NCBI RefSeq assembly: GCF_003382285.1
Contig: NZ_QTJR01000013.1
Span: 35,266 to 99,265 of the forward strand
Origin: Lysobacter soli
GTDB lineage: Bacteria; Pseudomonadota; Gammaproteobacteria; Xanthomonadales; Xanthomonadaceae
Direction: 5' to 3'
Length of the DNA stretch: 64,000 bases
In this document: positions 11,325 through 29,602 of the stretch, piece after piece
How positions within the stretch are numbered: position 1 is the first letter of the stretch
Layout of the letters: every line of letters starts with the position of its first letter
Program-made: the position numbers and the translations under genes
Notes under the pieces: model-generated
What the model was told of the DNA's origin: nothing
The model's input: the letters and a program-made list of their open reading frames with translations, nothing else
Databases searched by the model: none

Positions 11325-11792
11325 TCACCAGCGGTAGTGAGCGAACGCCTTGTTCGCTTCCGCCATGCGGTGGGTTTCTTCGCGCTTCTTGATGGCGCCG
11401 CCGCGGTTTTCCGAGGCGTCCAGCAGTTCCGCCGCGAGCTTGCGCGGCATGGTGTTTTCACCGCGCTTGCGGGCCGACTCGATCAGCCAGCGCATCGCGA
11501 GCGCCATGCGGCGCGAGGAGCGCACTTCGACCGGCACCTGGTAGGTGGCGCCGCCGACGCGACGCGACTTCACTTCCACGGCCGGAGACACATTGCCGAG
11601 CGCCTTCTCGACGAGCTCGAGGGCGTTCGGGTTCTTCTCGCCGATGACATCCATCGCGCCGTAGACGATCTTCTCGGCGACCGACTTCTTGCCGCTCTGC
11701 ATGACCATGTTGATGAAACGGGCGATGGTCTCGCTGCCGTGCTTGGGGTCCGGCAGGACCGAACGCTGGGGGGTGGAACCTTTACGCGACAT
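11325..11792 (-). CDS. rpsG: 30S ribosomal protein S7
   Basis: S7 nucleates the small-subunit head. In E. coli it represses the str operon at the rpsL-rpsG junction. The 155-residue protein has [17 protein letters not shown] at the start and the conserved [20 protein letters not shown] block. It lies between rpsL and fusA. The 56-nt rpsL-rpsG gap shows no strong hairpin that I can recognise as the E. coli-type site. Confidence 0.98.
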   Translation of the reverse strand: MSRKGSTPQRSVLPDPKHGSETIARFINMVMQSGKKSVAEKIVYGAMDVIGEKNPNALELVEKALGNVSPAVEVKSRRVGGATYQVPVEVRSSRRMALAMRWLIESARKRGENTMPRKLAAELLDASENRGGAIKKREETHRMAEANKAFAHYRW

Positions 11793-11848
11793 GGTGCGTA
11801 CCTATTCTGTGATTCTTGTACGAAGGGCCGTTGTAGCGACCGACCGGA

Positions 11849-12223
11849 TTAGGACTTCGGACGCTTGGCGCCGTACTTGGAGCGGCTCTGGCGACGCTTG
11901 GTCACGCCGGCGGCATCGAGCGAACCGCGCACGGTGTGGTAACGCACACCCGGCAGGTCCTTGACGCGGCCGCCGCGGATCAGCACGACCGAGTGCTCCT
12001 GCAGGTTGTGGCCTTCGCCGCCGATGTACGAGATGACCTCGTAACCGTTGGTGAGGCGAACCTTGGCCACCTTGCGCAGCGCCGAGTTCGGCTTCTTCGG
12101 GGTGGTGGTGTACACGCGGGTGCAAACGCCACGACGCTGCGGGCAGTTCGCGAGCGCCGGCGAGGCGCTCTTGTAGGTGGTCGCCTGCCGCGGCTTGCGG
12201 ACCAGCTGATTGATCGTCGCCAT
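11849..12223 (-). CDS. rpsL: 30S ribosomal protein S12
   Basis: S12 controls decoding accuracy and is the target of streptomycin-resistance mutations. The true start is the ATG at 12223 ([20 protein letters not shown], 124 aa); upstream in-frame codons would add 15 unrelated residues. The drug-binding loop contains [14 protein letters not shown] with the wild-type lysine. The second conserved region is [19 protein letters not shown] strong promoter lies about 85 nt upstream. Confidence 0.98.
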   Translation of the reverse strand: MATINQLVRKPRQATTYKSASPALANCPQRRGVCTRVYTTTPKKPNSALRKVAKVRLTNGYEVISYIGGEGHNLQEHSVVLIRGGRVKDLPGVRYHTVRGSLDAAGVTKRRQSRSKYGAKRPKS

Positions 12224-12306
12224 CTGGAACTCTTTGAGGAAGGCCGTACGGCCCGTGGAAAAACACAAACGGCACGCCGGAACAACCCGGCATACCGAGA
12301 CGAAAA

Positions 12307-12336
12307 AGTATAGCCCGCGCTTGACGTTACCGTCAA
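12307..12336 (-). promoter_or_regulatory. Promoter of rpsL-rpsG-fusA-tuf
   Basis: On the minus strand TTGACG and TATACT are 18 nt apart, and both are close to consensus. It lies about 85 nt upstream of rpsL and downstream of both the rpoC terminator and leader element A. This implies at least one independent start for the str genes. Confidence 0.75.
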
Positions 12337-12417
12337 CGCGGACTAAACCGGATGCCCTGCCCGGCCGCTATGGCGGCACAACGCATGGGCTTCACTGCGA
12401 TCCCGCCCTTCCTGGGC

Positions 12418-12488
12418 CGAACACGAGGCGCATCCGTTGCGACCTCATTTCGTGATCTGGGCGGACCACGAGGGTCCGCGAAAGCGCC
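12418..12488 (-). promoter_or_regulatory. Leader element A, copy before rpsL
   Basis: This is the second copy of the element seen before rpsJ. In sense it reads CGGCGCTTTC, a 7-bp hairpin (GCGGACC / GGTCCGC), CGAAATGAGGT, a 10-nt variable stretch, then GCGCCTCGTGTTCG. The inner hairpin differs in sequence from the rpsJ copy but keeps its place, which suggests a conserved RNA fold. It sits between the rpoC terminator and the main rpsL promoter. Confidence 0.6.
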
Positions 12489-12491
12489 GGA

Positions 12492-12520
12492 ATTGTACCG
12501 GCAAACCGGGCGGGTGGGAA
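12492..12520 (-). promoter_or_regulatory. Possible upstream promoter of the str genes
   Basis: On the minus strand TTCCCA and TACAAT are 17 nt apart. The -35 lies inside the loop and arm of the rpoC terminator. If real, transcription would start at the beginning of leader element A, as it appears to do before rpsJ. The -35 match is weak. Confidence 0.35.
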
Positions 12521-12529
12521 CCCGCCCGG
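12506..12529 (-). terminator. Terminator after rpoC
   Basis: A perfect 10-bp stem (CCGGGCGGGT / ACCCGCCCGG) with a 4-nt loop lies 10 nt after the rpoC stop, with a short TTTG tract. It separates the rpoBC transcript from the str genes, at least partly. Confidence 0.8.
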
Positions 12530-12539
12530 CATGCACTCC

Positions 12540-16781
<4,242 letters not shown>

Positions 16782-16864
16782 TCGGAGGAATTCGTCGATG
16801 GGCTGTAGATCGCTTAATCAATGCAGCGGGAAGCGCGCGTTCCGCGGCGCTTCCCGCCAGCCGA

Positions 16865-21034
<4,170 letters not shown>

Positions 21035-21396
21035 GATGAGCTGCCGCCTCGGTTTTCTCTGGATCGAAGAATCGGATCGAGGGCGGATTCGCGGGGCTTG
21101 CGGGCGATGTCATTCCGGTCGGACTGACGTGCTGCGCTTGCGGCGTTTCCGTTTGTCTCGAAACTCGACCCCTCAGGGGAATGAACTGTCAGTTGGAAGC
21201 CGCGGGTATTGCCGGCACCCGCACGCCCTCTAGTGCTGCTTCCAACTACCAACTCGGTTGGGTTTTTCTTTGTTGCGGGGAGCGCGAAATTCCGCATTCC
21301 CTCTGGAACGGCCAAAGGCCGGGGACTTTCGTCCCCAGCCTTCAGGTGGTCGCCGGTACTGCGCTCTCGGTCAAGAGCTGGCGACGCGGGTACTGC
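21035..21396 (-). promoter_or_regulatory. rplL-rpoB intercistronic region
   Basis: This gap of 362 nt holds no gene. Its main feature is a 6-bp hairpin GGGGAC / GTCCCC closed by a GAAA tetraloop in sense (21321-21336), 60 nt after the rplL stop and followed by a second small GGCC hairpin. E. coli has an attenuator and an RNase III site at the same place, which lowers rpoBC relative to rplJL; an equivalent role is likely but not shown. AT-richer sequence at 21255-21275 has no clear promoter. Confidence 0.6.
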
Positions 21397-21768
21397 TTAC
21401 TTCAGCTCGACGGTCGCGCCAGCGGCCTCGAGTTCCTTCTTGAACTTGTCGGCTTCTTCCTTCGAAGCGCCTTCCTTCACGACGCCGCCGGCTTCGGTCA
21501 GGTCCTTCGCTTCCTTCAGGCCCAGGCCCGTGATGGCGCGGACGGCCTTGATGACGTCGACCTTCTTCGCACCGGCATCCTTCAGGATGACGTTGAACTC
21601 GGTCTGCTCTTCGACGGCCGGGCCGGCAGCGGCCGGGCCAGCGGCCATCATGACCGGGGCAGCGGCGGAGACGCCGAACTTGTCTTCGATCGCCTTGACC
21701 AGGTCCATGACCTGGCTGATGGTCATGCCGGCAACGGCGTCGACGATCTGTTCGTTGGTAAGGGACAT
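21397..21768 (-). CDS. rplL: 50S ribosomal protein L7/L12
   Basis: L7/L12 forms the flexible stalk that recruits translation GTPases. The 123-residue protein has the N-terminal dimerisation helix ([20 protein letters not shown]), an Ala/Pro hinge at about residues 38-52, and the C-terminal domain with [20 protein letters not shown]. It lies 60 nt after rplJ and is presumably made in excess of L10. Confidence 0.98.
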   Translation of the reverse strand: MSLTNEQIVDAVAGMTISQVMDLVKAIEDKFGVSAAAPVMMAAGPAAAGPAVEEQTEFNVILKDAGAKKVDVIKAVRAITGLGLKEAKDLTEAGGVVKEGASKEEADKFKKELEAAGATVELK

Positions 21769-21828
21769 GTTGTTAACCTCTGGAAATATTTGAACGTACG
21801 AATCGGTTCAGTCGCATCGACGAGCGGC

Positions 21829-22359
21829 TTATGCCGGCTCGGCTGCGGCCTCGGCAGTTGCTTCTTCGCCACCACCCTGCTTGTCGGCCACGGCCTTGAC
21901 GGCACGGCCAAACATGGTAACCGGCTCGGCCAGGACGCGGGCCAGCATGGCCAGGGCCTGTTCGCGGGTCGGCAGGGCAGCGAGGAACTCGACGTGCTCG
22001 CCCGGAAAGAGCTTGCCGTCGATGGAAACGACCTTCGCCTGCAGCTTGTCGTTGGTCTTGGCGAATTCCTTGATCAGACGCCCGGCAGCACCGGGGTCTT
22101 CCGACGAGAACGCATACAGCAGCGGACCGACCAGTGCATCCTTCGTGCACTCGAAGTCGGTACCTTCGACGGCGCGCGCAGCCAGCGTGTTCTTTGCAAC
22201 CTTCAAGAACACACCGGTTTCGCGAGCCTTCTTGCGCATCGCGGTCATCTGACTGACCGTGGTGCCTGCGTACTCGGCAGCGACCAAGGAGTGCGCCTTC
22301 GAAGCGACTTCCGCCAGTTCGGCGACTACTTCTTGCTTCTGGGACAGATTGAGAGCCAT
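21829..22359 (-). CDS. rplJ: 50S ribosomal protein L10
   Basis: L10 anchors the L7/L12 stalk. Bound to L12 it represses its own operon through the leader upstream. The 176-residue protein starts [20 protein letters not shown] and contains the conserved [20 protein letters not shown] region. GGAGGAG precedes the ATG. The 379-nt leader upstream is described separately. Confidence 0.98.
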   Translation of the reverse strand: MALNLSQKQEVVAELAEVASKAHSLVAAEYAGTTVSQMTAMRKKARETGVFLKVAKNTLAARAVEGTDFECTKDALVGPLLYAFSSEDPGAAGRLIKEFAKTNDKLQAKVVSIDGKLFPGEHVEFLAALPTREQALAMLARVLAEPVTMFGRAVKAVADKQGGGEEATAEAAAEPA

Positions 22360-22738
22360 TGCACTCCTCCAAATGAACTCCGCTCACGGCTCCAGCCGCT
22401 TGCGGTCCTGGGCGGCACCGGATCCCTGGCGCCGGGGATGTCGAAGCATCCCGGTGGTGGCCAATCCAGAAAGATTTCCAGAAGGCACCATCTACGCAGG
22501 CCGACCCGGAAAGGTCCGGATTAAGCAGCCCCGCTTCCACCGACGGCGATTCCCTGCCATGTCGAGCATCCGTGCCCGTCGCCGGTAGGCGCTGACCGCA
22601 CCTGCGGTCTTTGACGGCTGCCGCGCGGACCCGAGTCCTTGCGACGCCCTCAAAAGTTTCGTCCGTCGATTCGACGCGCGGATCGGGGACGTTTGATTCA
22701 TCGGACGTCCTCGCGCGAGGCGCGAGGACGTCGCTACA
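22360..22738 (-). promoter_or_regulatory. L10 (rplJ) leader region
   Basis: This gap of 379 nt holds no gene. It is where gammaproteobacteria carry the L10-L12 binding leader, and it contains several short stems, for example GACCGC / GCGGTC at 22594-22609. I cannot confirm the known L10 leader fold by eye. The hairpin after rplA (22704-22732) lies at its upstream end. The assignment rests on position. Confidence 0.5.
22704..22732 (-). terminator. Hairpin just after rplA
   Basis: A perfect 13-bp stem (GACGTCCTCGCGC and its complement) with a 3-nt loop starts 6 nt after the rplA stop. No U-tract follows, so it is probably a partial terminator, or a processing site separating rplKA from rplJL. 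Confidence 0.55.
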
Positions 22739-23437
22739 TCACTTCAGCGTCAGCGAAGCCTGGTCCACAGTCACGCCGGGACCCATGGTCGAGCTGATCG
22801 AGATCTTCTGCAGGTACTGACCCTTCGCAGTCGCCGGCTTGGCCTTGATCAGGTCGAGCAGCAGGGCGTGCAGGTTGTCCTTCAGCGAGGCGTCTTCGAA
22901 CGAGGCCTTGCCGATGGTGCAGTGGATGATGCCGGCCTTGTCGGTGCGGTAACGCACCTGGCCGCCCTTGGCGTTCTTGACCGCTTCGGCCGGGTTCGGC
23001 GAGACGGTACCGACCTTCGGGTTCGGCATCAGGCCGCGCGGGCCGAGCACCTGGCCAAGCTTGCCGACGACGCGCATGGCGTCCGGCGTGGCGATGACGA
23101 CGTCGTAGTTCAGGTCGCCGGCCATCATCTTCTCGGCCAGGTCGTCCATACCGACGGCTTCGGCGCCAGCAGCCAGGGCTTCGTCAGCCTTCGCACCCGC
23201 GGGGGCGAACACCGCCACGCGCACGGACTTGCCGGTACCGGCCGGCAGCACGGTCGAACCGCGGACCTGCTGGTCGGACTTCTTCGCGTCCACGCCCAAG
23301 CGCACGGCCACGTCGACGGATTCGACGAACTTAGCCTTGGTGGCGGACTTGATGATCTTGATCGCTTCGTCGAAGGCGTACGCCTTGCCCGGAACGACGG
23401 CGGCCTTGATGGCCTTTTCGCGCTTGGTCATTGCCAT
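22739..23437 (-). CDS. rplA: 50S ribosomal protein L1
   Basis: L1 forms the mobile L1 stalk at the E site. It also represses rplKA translation through the rplK leader in E. coli. The 232-residue protein has the family pattern, including [20 protein letters not shown] around residue 120 and a C-terminal [16 protein letters not shown] segment. It is 3 nt after rplK. Confidence 0.98.
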   Translation of the reverse strand: MAMTKREKAIKAAVVPGKAYAFDEAIKIIKSATKAKFVESVDVAVRLGVDAKKSDQQVRGSTVLPAGTGKSVRVAVFAPAGAKADEALAAGAEAVGMDDLAEKMMAGDLNYDVVIATPDAMRVVGKLGQVLGPRGLMPNPKVGTVSPNPAEAVKNAKGGQVRYRTDKAGIIHCTIGKASFEDASLKDNLHALLLDLIKAKPATAKGQYLQKISISSTMGPGVTVDQASLTLK

Positions 23438-23440
23438 GTC

Positions 23441-23869
23441 TTAACCCTCCACCACCAGACCCATGCTGCGGGCCGAACCCGCAATCGTCTTCACCGCCGC
23501 ATCCAGGTCAGCCGCCGTCAGGTCGGCTTCCTTCTGCTTGGCGATGGCTTCCAGCTGGGCGCGGGTGACCTTGCCCACCTTCTCGGTGTTCGGGCGCTTG
23601 GAGCCGGAGGTGATGCCCACGGCCTTCTTCAGCAGCACCGAAGCCGGGGTCGACTTGGTGACGAAGGTGAACGTACGGTCGGAGTACGCGGTAATGATGA
23701 CCGGGGTCGGAAGACCCGGCTCAAGCTTGGAGGTCGCGGCGTTGAAGGCCTTGCAGAACTCCATGATGTTCAGGCCACGCTGACCCAGGGCCGGGCCGAC
23801 CGGCGGCGAGGGGTTGGCCTGACCGGCCTTCACCTGCAGCTTAATGTAACCAACTACTTTCTTAGCCAT
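23441..23869 (-). CDS. rplK: 50S ribosomal protein L11
   Basis: L11 binds the GTPase-associated centre and is needed for RelA activation. The 142-residue protein starts [20 protein letters not shown], with the proline-rich [20 protein letters not shown]. It has the C-terminal rRNA-binding region ending in [12 protein letters not shown]. It lies behind a 176-nt leader after nusG. Confidence 0.98.
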   Translation of the reverse strand: MAKKVVGYIKLQVKAGQANPSPPVGPALGQRGLNIMEFCKAFNAATSKLEPGLPTPVIITAYSDRTFTFVTKSTPASVLLKKAVGITSGSKRPNTEKVGKVTRAQLEAIAKQKEADLTAADLDAAVKTIAGSARSMGLVVEG

Positions 23870-24040
23870 TGCTCTCTCTCCGGGTGCAAGCGCCTGGACG
23901 TCAGGCTCCCCATCGCGCCGGGAAAATCACGTGTCCCGACATCACGTTGGATCTGGATATGCCGCTGACACGGCAACGGCCGCCCCAAGGCGGCCGGCGT
24001 TCCGGCCCGCGCCCAAGGCAGCGAGCCAGCAAGTATAGCA
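23870..24040 (-). promoter_or_regulatory. rplK promoter and leader
   Basis: An extended -10 promoter (TGCTATACT at 24032-24040 in sense) starts a leader of about 155 nt. The leader contains the stem GGCCGCC / GGCGGCC (23978-23995). In E. coli L1 binds the rplK leader; the same control is likely but the L1 site is not resolved here. The promoter sits just after the nusG stop, so rplKA can be transcribed apart from secE-nusG. Confidence 0.6.
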
Positions 24041-24045
24041 GGGTT

Positions 24046-24615
24046 TTAGGCCTTTTCGACCTGGCCGAATTCCAGCTCGACCGGGGTCGAGCGGCCGAAG
24101 ATCAGCACTGCGACGCGCAGGCGGCTCTTCTCGTAGTTGATTTCCTCGACCACGCCGTTGAAGTCGTTGAACGGGCCGTCGATGACGCGGACCATCTCGC
24201 CCGGCTCGAACAGGACCTTCGGCTTCGGCTTCTCCACACCTTCCTGAACACGCTGCAGGATGGCATCGGCCTCACGGTCGGCGATCGGGAGCGGGCGATC
24301 GGCGGTGCCGCCGATGAAGCCCATCACCTTCGGGGTTTCCTTCACCAGGTGCCAGCTCTCGTTGTCCATGCGCGGGATACCCGCTTCGTCATGGGTAGCG
24401 ATCTGGACCAGGACGTAGCCCGGGAAGAACTTGCGCTCGGAGCGGCGCTTCTGGCCGGAGCGCATCTCGACCACTTCCTCGGTCGGGACGAGCACTTCGC
24501 CGAACTTGTCCTGCATGCCGTCACGGACGATGCGGTCGCGCAGCGTCTGGGCCACGGACTTCTCGAAGCCCGAATAGGCGTGGACTACGTACCAGCGCTT
24601 GTGCACTTCGGTCAT
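24046..24615 (-). CDS. nusG: Transcription termination/antitermination protein NusG
   Basis: NusG binds RNA polymerase and links it to Rho, S10 or the ribosome. The 189-residue protein has the NGN domain ([20 protein letters not shown] at residue 6 on) and a C-terminal KOW domain with [20 protein letters not shown]. It is 4 nt after secE. The S10 protein encoded farther along the same cluster is its partner in antitermination. Confidence 0.98.
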   Translation of the reverse strand: MTEVHKRWYVVHAYSGFEKSVAQTLRDRIVRDGMQDKFGEVLVPTEEVVEMRSGQKRRSERKFFPGYVLVQIATHDEAGIPRMDNESWHLVKETPKVMGFIGGTADRPLPIADREADAILQRVQEGVEKPKPKVLFEPGEMVRVIDGPFNDFNGVVEEINYEKSRLRVAVLIFGRSTPVELEFGQVEKA

Positions 24616-24619
24616 TTGC

Positions 24620-24997
24620 TTACTGCCCCAGAATCAACTTGACCAGGAACTGGATGAACAGGTCCATGGCGGCGAGGATCAGGCTGAGCACTGCCACGGC
24701 AATGATCACCACCCACGTCGTGCGCATGGCTTCCTGGCGCGTCGGCCAGACCACCTTGCGCAGCTCGAAGCGCGACTCGGAGAGGAACTCGCGGGTCTGC
24801 AGACCCTTGCCGCTGGTCAGGAACACGACGGCGGCGAGGACCAGGCCGGCAGCAACGGCCAGCGCGCGGAGCGGGCCCGCCCACTGGTCGAAATAGATGT
24901 ACGCGGCAACGCCAGCGGCGACGAGCAGCACTGCGAGTGCGTACTTGACGATATCGCCGGCGGAGGCGGATCCGGGTTGTTCGACCTTGCTGTTCAT
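24620..24997 (-). CDS. secE: Preprotein translocase subunit SecE
   Basis: SecE clamps SecY in the inner-membrane protein channel. I start at the ATG at 24997 ([14 protein letters not shown], 125 aa); a Met three codons earlier (25006) is possible, and longer versions add tRNA-proximal sequence. Three membrane segments lie at about residues 18-36, 41-60 and 97-122. The conserved [13 protein letters not shown] precedes the last one. It is paired with nusG as usual. Confidence 0.95.
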   Translation of the reverse strand: MNSKVEQPGSASAGDIVKYALAVLLVAAGVAAYIYFDQWAGPLRALAVAAGLVLAAVVFLTSGKGLQTREFLSESRFELRKVVWPTRQEAMRTTWVVIIAVAVLSLILAAMDLFIQFLVKLILGQ

Positions 24998-25030
24998 CCG
25001 ATCCATCGCGCGGCAGCCAAGCCGCGTCTG

Positions 25031-25045
25031 TTGTGGGTAAAGACC
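25031..25045 (-). promoter_or_regulatory. Possible boxA-like sequence before secE-nusG
   Basis: In the secE sense the sequence is GGTCTTTACCCACAA, which shares the TCTTTA core and a trailing ACAA with boxA. It lies between tRNA-Trp and secE, about 35 nt before the secE start. The match is weaker than the one before rpsJ and could be chance. Confidence 0.25.
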
Positions 25046-25085
25046 GACCACGTCTGACCGGACTTCTGCGGAGGACCCGCATGGG

Positions 25086-25161
<76 letters not shown>

Positions 25162-25282
25162 ATGGAACTAGTGTAGGGCTTTCTCAGACGGCAAAGGCGG
25201 ACCGAAGTCCGCCCTGCTGCCTTTCCGGCGTCGCCCGGCCGCAGGGCGCGTCCGGGTCGTCGGATCCCGCTGAAGCGGGAGT

Positions 25283-25309
25283 GCCCCGCGCGCCTGAGGC
25301 GCACGGGGC
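25283..25309 (-). terminator. Terminator after tuf (copy 2)
   Basis: GCCCCGTGCGCC pairs with GGCGCGCGGGGC around a 3-nt loop with one mismatch, 9 nt after the tuf stop. A second small stem (CCCGC / GCGGG) follows. It probably separates tuf from tRNA-Trp-secE only partly, as no long U-tract is present. Confidence 0.6.
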
Positions 25310-25317
25310 CGGTTTTA

Positions 25318-26508
25318 TTACTTCAGGATCTTCGCCACGACGCCGGCGCCGACGGTGCGGCCGCCTTCGCGGATCGCGAAGCGCAGGCCTTCGTCCATCG
25401 CGACCGGGTTGATCAGCGTGACGACCATCTTGATGTTGTCGCCCGGCATGACCATCTCGACGCCTTCCGGCAGCTCGACCGCACCGGTGATGTCGGTGGT
25501 GCGGAAGTAGAACTGCGGGCGGTAGCCCTTGAAGAACGGCGTGTGACGGCCGCCTTCGTCCTTCGACAGCACGTACACCTCGGCTTCGAACGTGGTGTGC
25601 GGCGTGATCGAACCCGGCTTGGCCAGCACCTGGCCGCGCTCGACGTCGTCACGCTTGGTGCCGCGCAGCAGCAGACCGGCGTTGTCGCCCGCCTGACCCT
25701 GGTCGAGCAGCTTGCGGAACATCTCGACGCCGGTGACCGTCGTCTTCTGCGTCGGACGGATGCCGACGATTTCGATTTCGTCGCCGACCTTGATGATGCC
25801 GCGCTCGATACGACCGGTCACCACGGTGCCGCGGCCGGAGATCGAGAACACGTCTTCCACCGGCATCAGGAACGGCTTGTCGACGTCACGCTGCGGTTCC
25901 GGGATGAACGTGTCCAGCGCTTCCACCAGCTTCAGGATCGCCGGCACGCCGATCTCCGACTGATCGCCTTCCAGCGCCAGACGGGCCGAACCGTGGATGA
26001 TCGGGGTGTCGTCGCCCGGGAACTCGTACTTGCTCAGCAGCTCGCGCACTTCCATCTCGACGAGCTCCAGCAGCTCGGCGTCGTCCACCATGTCGGCCTT
26101 GTTCAGGAACACGACGATGTACGGCACGCCGACCTGGCGCGACAGCAGGATGTGCTCGCGCGTCTGCGGCATCGGGCCGTCAGCGGCCGAGCACACCAGG
26201 ATCGCGCCGTCCATCTGCGCCGCACCCGTGATCATGTTCTTCACGTAGTCGGCGTGGCCCGGGCAGTCCACGTGCGCGTAGTGACGCGTCGGGCTTTCGT
26301 ACTCGACGTGCGCCGTCGAGATCGTGATGCCGCGCGCCTTCTCTTCCGGCGCCGCGTCGATCGCGTCGTACGCCTTGAACTCGCCGCCGAAACGCTCCGC
26401 ACCCACCTTCGTCAGTGCCGCCGTCAGCGTGGTCTTGCCGTGGTCGACGTGACCGATCGTGCCCACGTTCACGTGCGGCTTGGTGCGCTCAAACTTACCC
26501 TTGGCCAT
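25318..26508 (-). CDS. tuf: Elongation factor Tu, copy 2
   Basis: This is a 396-residue EF-Tu identical in protein to the copy at 7785-8975. I saw no base difference between the two 1191-bp coding regions. Identity begins at the ATG and ends 2 bases beyond the stop codon, with unrelated flanks. This copy sits in the tRNA-tuf-secE arrangement (tufB position of E. coli), while the other is in the str group (tufA position). Confidence 0.99.
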   Translation of the reverse strand: MAKGKFERTKPHVNVGTIGHVDHGKTTLTAALTKVGAERFGGEFKAYDAIDAAPEEKARGITISTAHVEYESPTRHYAHVDCPGHADYVKNMITGAAQMDGAILVCSAADGPMPQTREHILLSRQVGVPYIVVFLNKADMVDDAELLELVEMEVRELLSKYEFPGDDTPIIHGSARLALEGDQSEIGVPAILKLVEALDTFIPEPQRDVDKPFLMPVEDVFSISGRGTVVTGRIERGIIKVGDEIEIVGIRPTQKTTVTGVEMFRKLLDQGQAGDNAGLLLRGTKRDDVERGQVLAKPGSITPHTTFEAEVYVLSKDEGGRHTPFFKGYRPQFYFRTTDITGAVELPEGVEMVMPGDNIKMVVTLINPVAMDEGLRFAIREGGRTVGAGVVAKILK

Positions 26509-26556
26509 GACAGTCGACTCTCGCTTTAGGACGGTATACGGGTGATACGGAAAAGA

Positions 26557-26632
26557 TGGTGCTCACGAAAGGAATCGAACCTTCGACCTCCTCCTTACCA
26601 AGGAGGTGCTCTACCGACTGAGCTACGTGAGC
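26557..26632 (-). tRNA. trnT: tRNA-Thr (anticodon GGT)
   Basis: A 76-nt cloverleaf with acceptor GCTCACG / CGTGAGC, anticodon loop TTGGTAA, T arm GGTTCGATTCC and an encoded CCA. It is third in the Tyr-Gly-Thr-tuf transcript, 48 nt before tuf. Confidence 0.97.
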
Positions 26633-26667
26633 AAGTTGTTCCAGCAGTCTGTCTGTCGCGGCATCAA

Positions 26668-26741
<74 letters not shown>

Positions 26742-26826
26742 GCCGGACAAACCTGCTTGGGTACTGCACCGGTGGTGGTAAGTCACCGGGTGTTGCATCC
26801 ACCAGACCTTGCGACCGGGTTGGAAC

Positions 26827-26912
26827 TGGTGGAGGGAGGTGGATTCGAACCACCGAAGGCGTAAGCCAGCAGATTTACAGTCTGCCCCCGTTGGCCGCTT
26901 GGGTATCCCTCC
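26827..26912 (-). tRNA. trnY: tRNA-Tyr (anticodon GTA)
   Basis: An 86-nt class II tRNA with acceptor GGAGGGA / TCCCTCC, anticodon loop CTGTAAA (GTA), a long variable arm and an encoded CCA. It is the first gene behind the TTGACA-17-CAAAAT promoter. Confidence 0.97.
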
Positions 26913-26924
26913 AAAGAGCCCGCA

Positions 26925-26953
26925 ATTTTGGGACTGGCCGGCGAGGTTGTCAA
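26925..26953 (-). promoter_or_regulatory. Promoter of the tRNA-Tyr-Gly-Thr-tuf cluster
   Basis: On the minus strand a perfect TTGACA and a CAAAAT hexamer are 17 nt apart. A GC-rich discriminator (TGCGGGC) lies between the -10 and the tRNA-Tyr 5' end 13 nt further on. This layout is typical of growth-rate-controlled stable-RNA promoters; stringent control is inferred. Confidence 0.8.
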
Positions 26954-27040
26954 CGCGTTTCACACATCAATTTTCACGCGGGGCGTCCTGCGCCGTTTCC
27001 CGCACCGCCCTCGCCCGCCGATGGAAGGCGGACAGGCGGC

Positions 27041-28132
27041 TTACACGTTGAAGCGGAAATGCAGCACGTCGCCTTCCTGTACGCGGTATTCCTTGCCTTC
27101 CAGGCGCAGGCGGCCAGCATCGCGCGCGCCGGATTCGCCCTTGTACTTGATGAAATCGTCGTAGGCGATGGTTTCGGCGCGGATGAAGCCCTTCTCGAAA
27201 TCGGTATGGATCACCGCAGCGGCCTGCGGCGCGGTCGAACCGGCCTTCACGGTCCAGGCGCGGACTTCCTTCACGCCGGCGGTGAAGTACGTCTGCAGGC
27301 CCAGCAGCTTGTAGGCGGCGCGGATCACCCGATTCAGTCCCGGCTCGTCCAGGCCGAGGTCGGTGAGGAACGCATCGCGGTCGGCGTCGTCGAGCTGGCT
27401 CAGCTCTTCCTCGATCGCCGCGCACACCGGCACCACTTCGGCGCCCTCGGTCACTGCGCGGGCGCGCACGGCGTCCAGATGCGGGTTGTTCTCGAAGCCG
27501 TCCTCGAGCACGTTGGCGACGTACATCACCGGCTTGAGCGTCAGCAGGAAAAGATCGCGCAGCACGAGCTTGTCGTCGTCCGAGAGACCCAGCGCGCGCG
27601 CGGGCTTGCCGTCGTCGAGGCCGGCGCGGACGCGACCCAGCACTTCCACGCGGAGCTTCGCGTCCTTGTCGCCGGTCTTGGCCGAACGCTCGGCGCGCTG
27701 CAGCGCCTTCTCCACCGACTCCAGGTCGGCGAGCGCAAGCTCGGTATCGATGGTGTCGATGTCGGAAATCGGATCGATGCGGTTGCTGACGTGAATGACG
27801 TCGTCGTTTTCGAAACAGCGCACGACATGCGTGATCGCATCGACTTCGCGAATGTGCGCGAGGAACTTGTTGCCCAGGCCTTCACCGCTCGCCGCACCGG
27901 CGACGAGGCCGGCGATGTCGACGAACTCCACCGCGGTCGGAATGACCTTCTGCGGCTTGACGATCTCCGACAGCGCATTGAGGCGCGGATCCGGCACCGG
28001 CACGACGCCGACGTTCGGCTCGATCGTGCAGAACGGGAAGTTGGCCGCGGCGATGCCGGCCTTGGTCAGGGCGTTGAAGAGGGTCGACTTGCCGACGTTC
28101 GGCAGGCCGACGATGCCGCATTTGATGCCCAT
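27041..28132 (-). CDS. ychF: Redox-regulated ATPase YchF (Obg-like)
   Basis: YchF is a universal P-loop ATPase that binds ribosomes and takes part in the stress response. The start is the ATG at 28132 ([20 protein letters not shown]), giving the family-standard 363 residues. The P-loop is at residues 9-17; the C-terminal TGS domain ends in DVLHFRFNV. It lies downstream of pth, separated by a GATTCG-type inverted repeat. Confidence 0.97.
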   Translation of the reverse strand: MGIKCGIVGLPNVGKSTLFNALTKAGIAAANFPFCTIEPNVGVVPVPDPRLNALSEIVKPQKVIPTAVEFVDIAGLVAGAASGEGLGNKFLAHIREVDAITHVVRCFENDDVIHVSNRIDPISDIDTIDTELALADLESVEKALQRAERSAKTGDKDAKLRVEVLGRVRAGLDDGKPARALGLSDDDKLVLRDLFLLTLKPVMYVANVLEDGFENNPHLDAVRARAVTEGAEVVPVCAAIEEELSQLDDADRDAFLTDLGLDEPGLNRVIRAAYKLLGLQTYFTAGVKEVRAWTVKAGSTAPQAAAVIHTDFEKGFIRAETIAYDDFIKYKGESGARDAGRLRLEGKEYRVQEGDVLHFRFNV

Positions 28133-28153
28133 GGCGGTATTCCGTGATTCGGG

Positions 28154-28203
28154 ATTCGTGATTGGCGACTCGCGGCACCGGCTGCGAATCGACAATCACC
28201 AAT
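28154..28203. repeat. GATTCG-type inverted repeat between pth and ychF
   Basis: Two 20-nt arms (ATTCGTGATTGGCGACTCGC and a complement with three mismatches) flank a 10-nt spacer. It resembles the repeat before prs (30587-30635) in composition. It probably belongs to a dispersed intergenic family and may form a terminator-like stem after pth. Confidence 0.6.
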
Positions 28204-28209
28204 CGCGGA

Positions 28210-28788
28210 TCATCGGCTGGTGTGCAGGCGCTTCATGGCTTCGTTGAAGTCGCCGGAAACGGCGAGCGGAAGCACGTCGTCGGCGTCGCTGATGGCGCGC
28301 AGGATGGAGGCTTCGTCGTCAGCGCCCGGCTTGCCCAGCACCCACGACGTCACGCGGTCCTTGTGGCCCGGATGACCGATGCCGATGCGCAGGCGGTGGT
28401 ACTTGCCGTGTCCGAGCAGCTTGGTGATGTCGCGCAGGCCGTTCTGGCCGCCGTGGCCGCCGTCGAACTTCAGGCGCGCGGTACCGGGCGCGAGGTCCAG
28501 TTCGTCGTGGACGACCAGCATCTGTTCCGGCTCGATCTTCCAGTACCGCAGCGCGGCGGCGACCGACTTGCCAGAAAGGTTCATGAAGGTGGCGGGCTTC
28601 AACAGCCAGATCGGGCGACCGGCGACGTCGATCTTCGCCGTCTCGCCGAACAGCTTGGATTCGAGCCCGAAGCGGACACCCTGGCGCAACGCGAGGGCGT
28701 CCACAAACCAGAACCCGGCGTTGTGCCGGGTCCGGAGATGTTCGGCACCGGGATTTCCCAGGCCGACGATGAGGCGCAAACCGTCCAT
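28210..28788 (-). CDS. pth: Peptidyl-tRNA hydrolase
   Basis: Pth releases peptides from peptidyl-tRNA that has dropped off the ribosome. With the ATG at 28788 the product is 192 residues and begins [20 protein letters not shown]. The catalytic histidine is in [10 protein letters not shown] (about residue 22), and [20 protein letters not shown] follows. A TTG six codons upstream is an alternative start. It is 54 nt after rplY. Confidence 0.96.
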   Translation of the reverse strand: MDGLRLIVGLGNPGAEHLRTRHNAGFWFVDALALRQGVRFGLESKLFGETAKIDVAGRPIWLLKPATFMNLSGKSVAAALRYWKIEPEQMLVVHDELDLAPGTARLKFDGGHGGQNGLRDITKLLGHGKYHRLRIGIGHPGHKDRVTSWVLGKPGADDEASILRAISDADDVLPLAVSGDFNEAMKRLHTSR

Positions 28789-28842
28789 CGTGAAGTCACG
28801 CCGCAACCTGCCCGCTCGCGCGGGCAGGTCGTCGGGACGCGA

Positions 28843-29496
28843 TTACTTCTCGTCCTTCTTGGCGGCCTTGGTCGCCGGCACTTCGGCCGACGGAGCCTCG
28901 GCGGTCTCTTCCGCCTCGACGCGACCGTGCTTGGCGATCACGACGGCGACGTCGTGTTCCTTGCCCAGCTTCAGTTCCGGCAGCTCGACACCCTTCGGCA
29001 GCTTGACGTCCGACAGGTGGACGATGTCGCCGACCTTCAGGTTCGACAGGTCGATCTCGATGAACTCCGGCAGGTCGCGCGGCAGGCAGCTGACGGTGAC
29101 TTCGTTGAGCTCGTGCGTGATGACCACGTCGGCCGACTTGCCGGCCGGCGAACCTTCCTGGCCGATGAAGTGCAGCGGCACCGACGCCTTCAGCGCGGCG
29201 TTCAGATCAACGCGCTGGAAGTCCAGGTGCATGATGATCTGCTTGAACGGATGGCGCTGGATGTCGCGCAGGAGCACGGCTTCGGTGGTGCCGTCGATGT
29301 CGAGGTTCAGGATCGACGAGTAGAACCACTCGTTCTGCTGGGCCAGCCAGATCTTCTCGTGGTCGAGCTGGATCGCCTTCGGCTCGGACTTGCCGCCGTA
29401 GACGATGGCCGGGATGCTGGCGGCGTGGCGAAGGCGGCGGCTCGCACCCTTCCCTTCAACCTTGCGGCCAGTGGCCTTGAGGGTATGTTCGGACAT
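28843..29496 (-). CDS. rplY: 50S ribosomal protein L25, long Ctc form
   Basis: L25 binds 5S rRNA. The 217-residue product is the long (Ctc/TL5) type: an N-terminal L25 domain (about residues 1-95, with RKVEGKGASRRLRHAASIPA) and a beta-rich C-terminal domain, ending in an Ala/Lys/Glu-rich tail. It lies between prs and pth in the same direction, a common grouping. Confidence 0.96.
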   Translation of the reverse strand: MSEHTLKATGRKVEGKGASRRLRHAASIPAIVYGGKSEPKAIQLDHEKIWLAQQNEWFYSSILNLDIDGTTEAVLLRDIQRHPFKQIIMHLDFQRVDLNAALKASVPLHFIGQEGSPAGKSADVVITHELNEVTVSCLPRDLPEFIEIDLSNLKVGDIVHLSDVKLPKGVELPELKLGKEHDVAVVIAKHGRVEAEETAEAPSAEVPATKAAKKDEK

Positions 29497-29602
29497 TTTC
29501 GTTTACTCACTTCTACTGCGTTATGCCGCCTCGCGGCGGCGATGTGACTCTTCCGCGACCAGAAGAGCCTTGGACAGGGCCGGAAACCGTCCCCGGAAAA
29601 CT

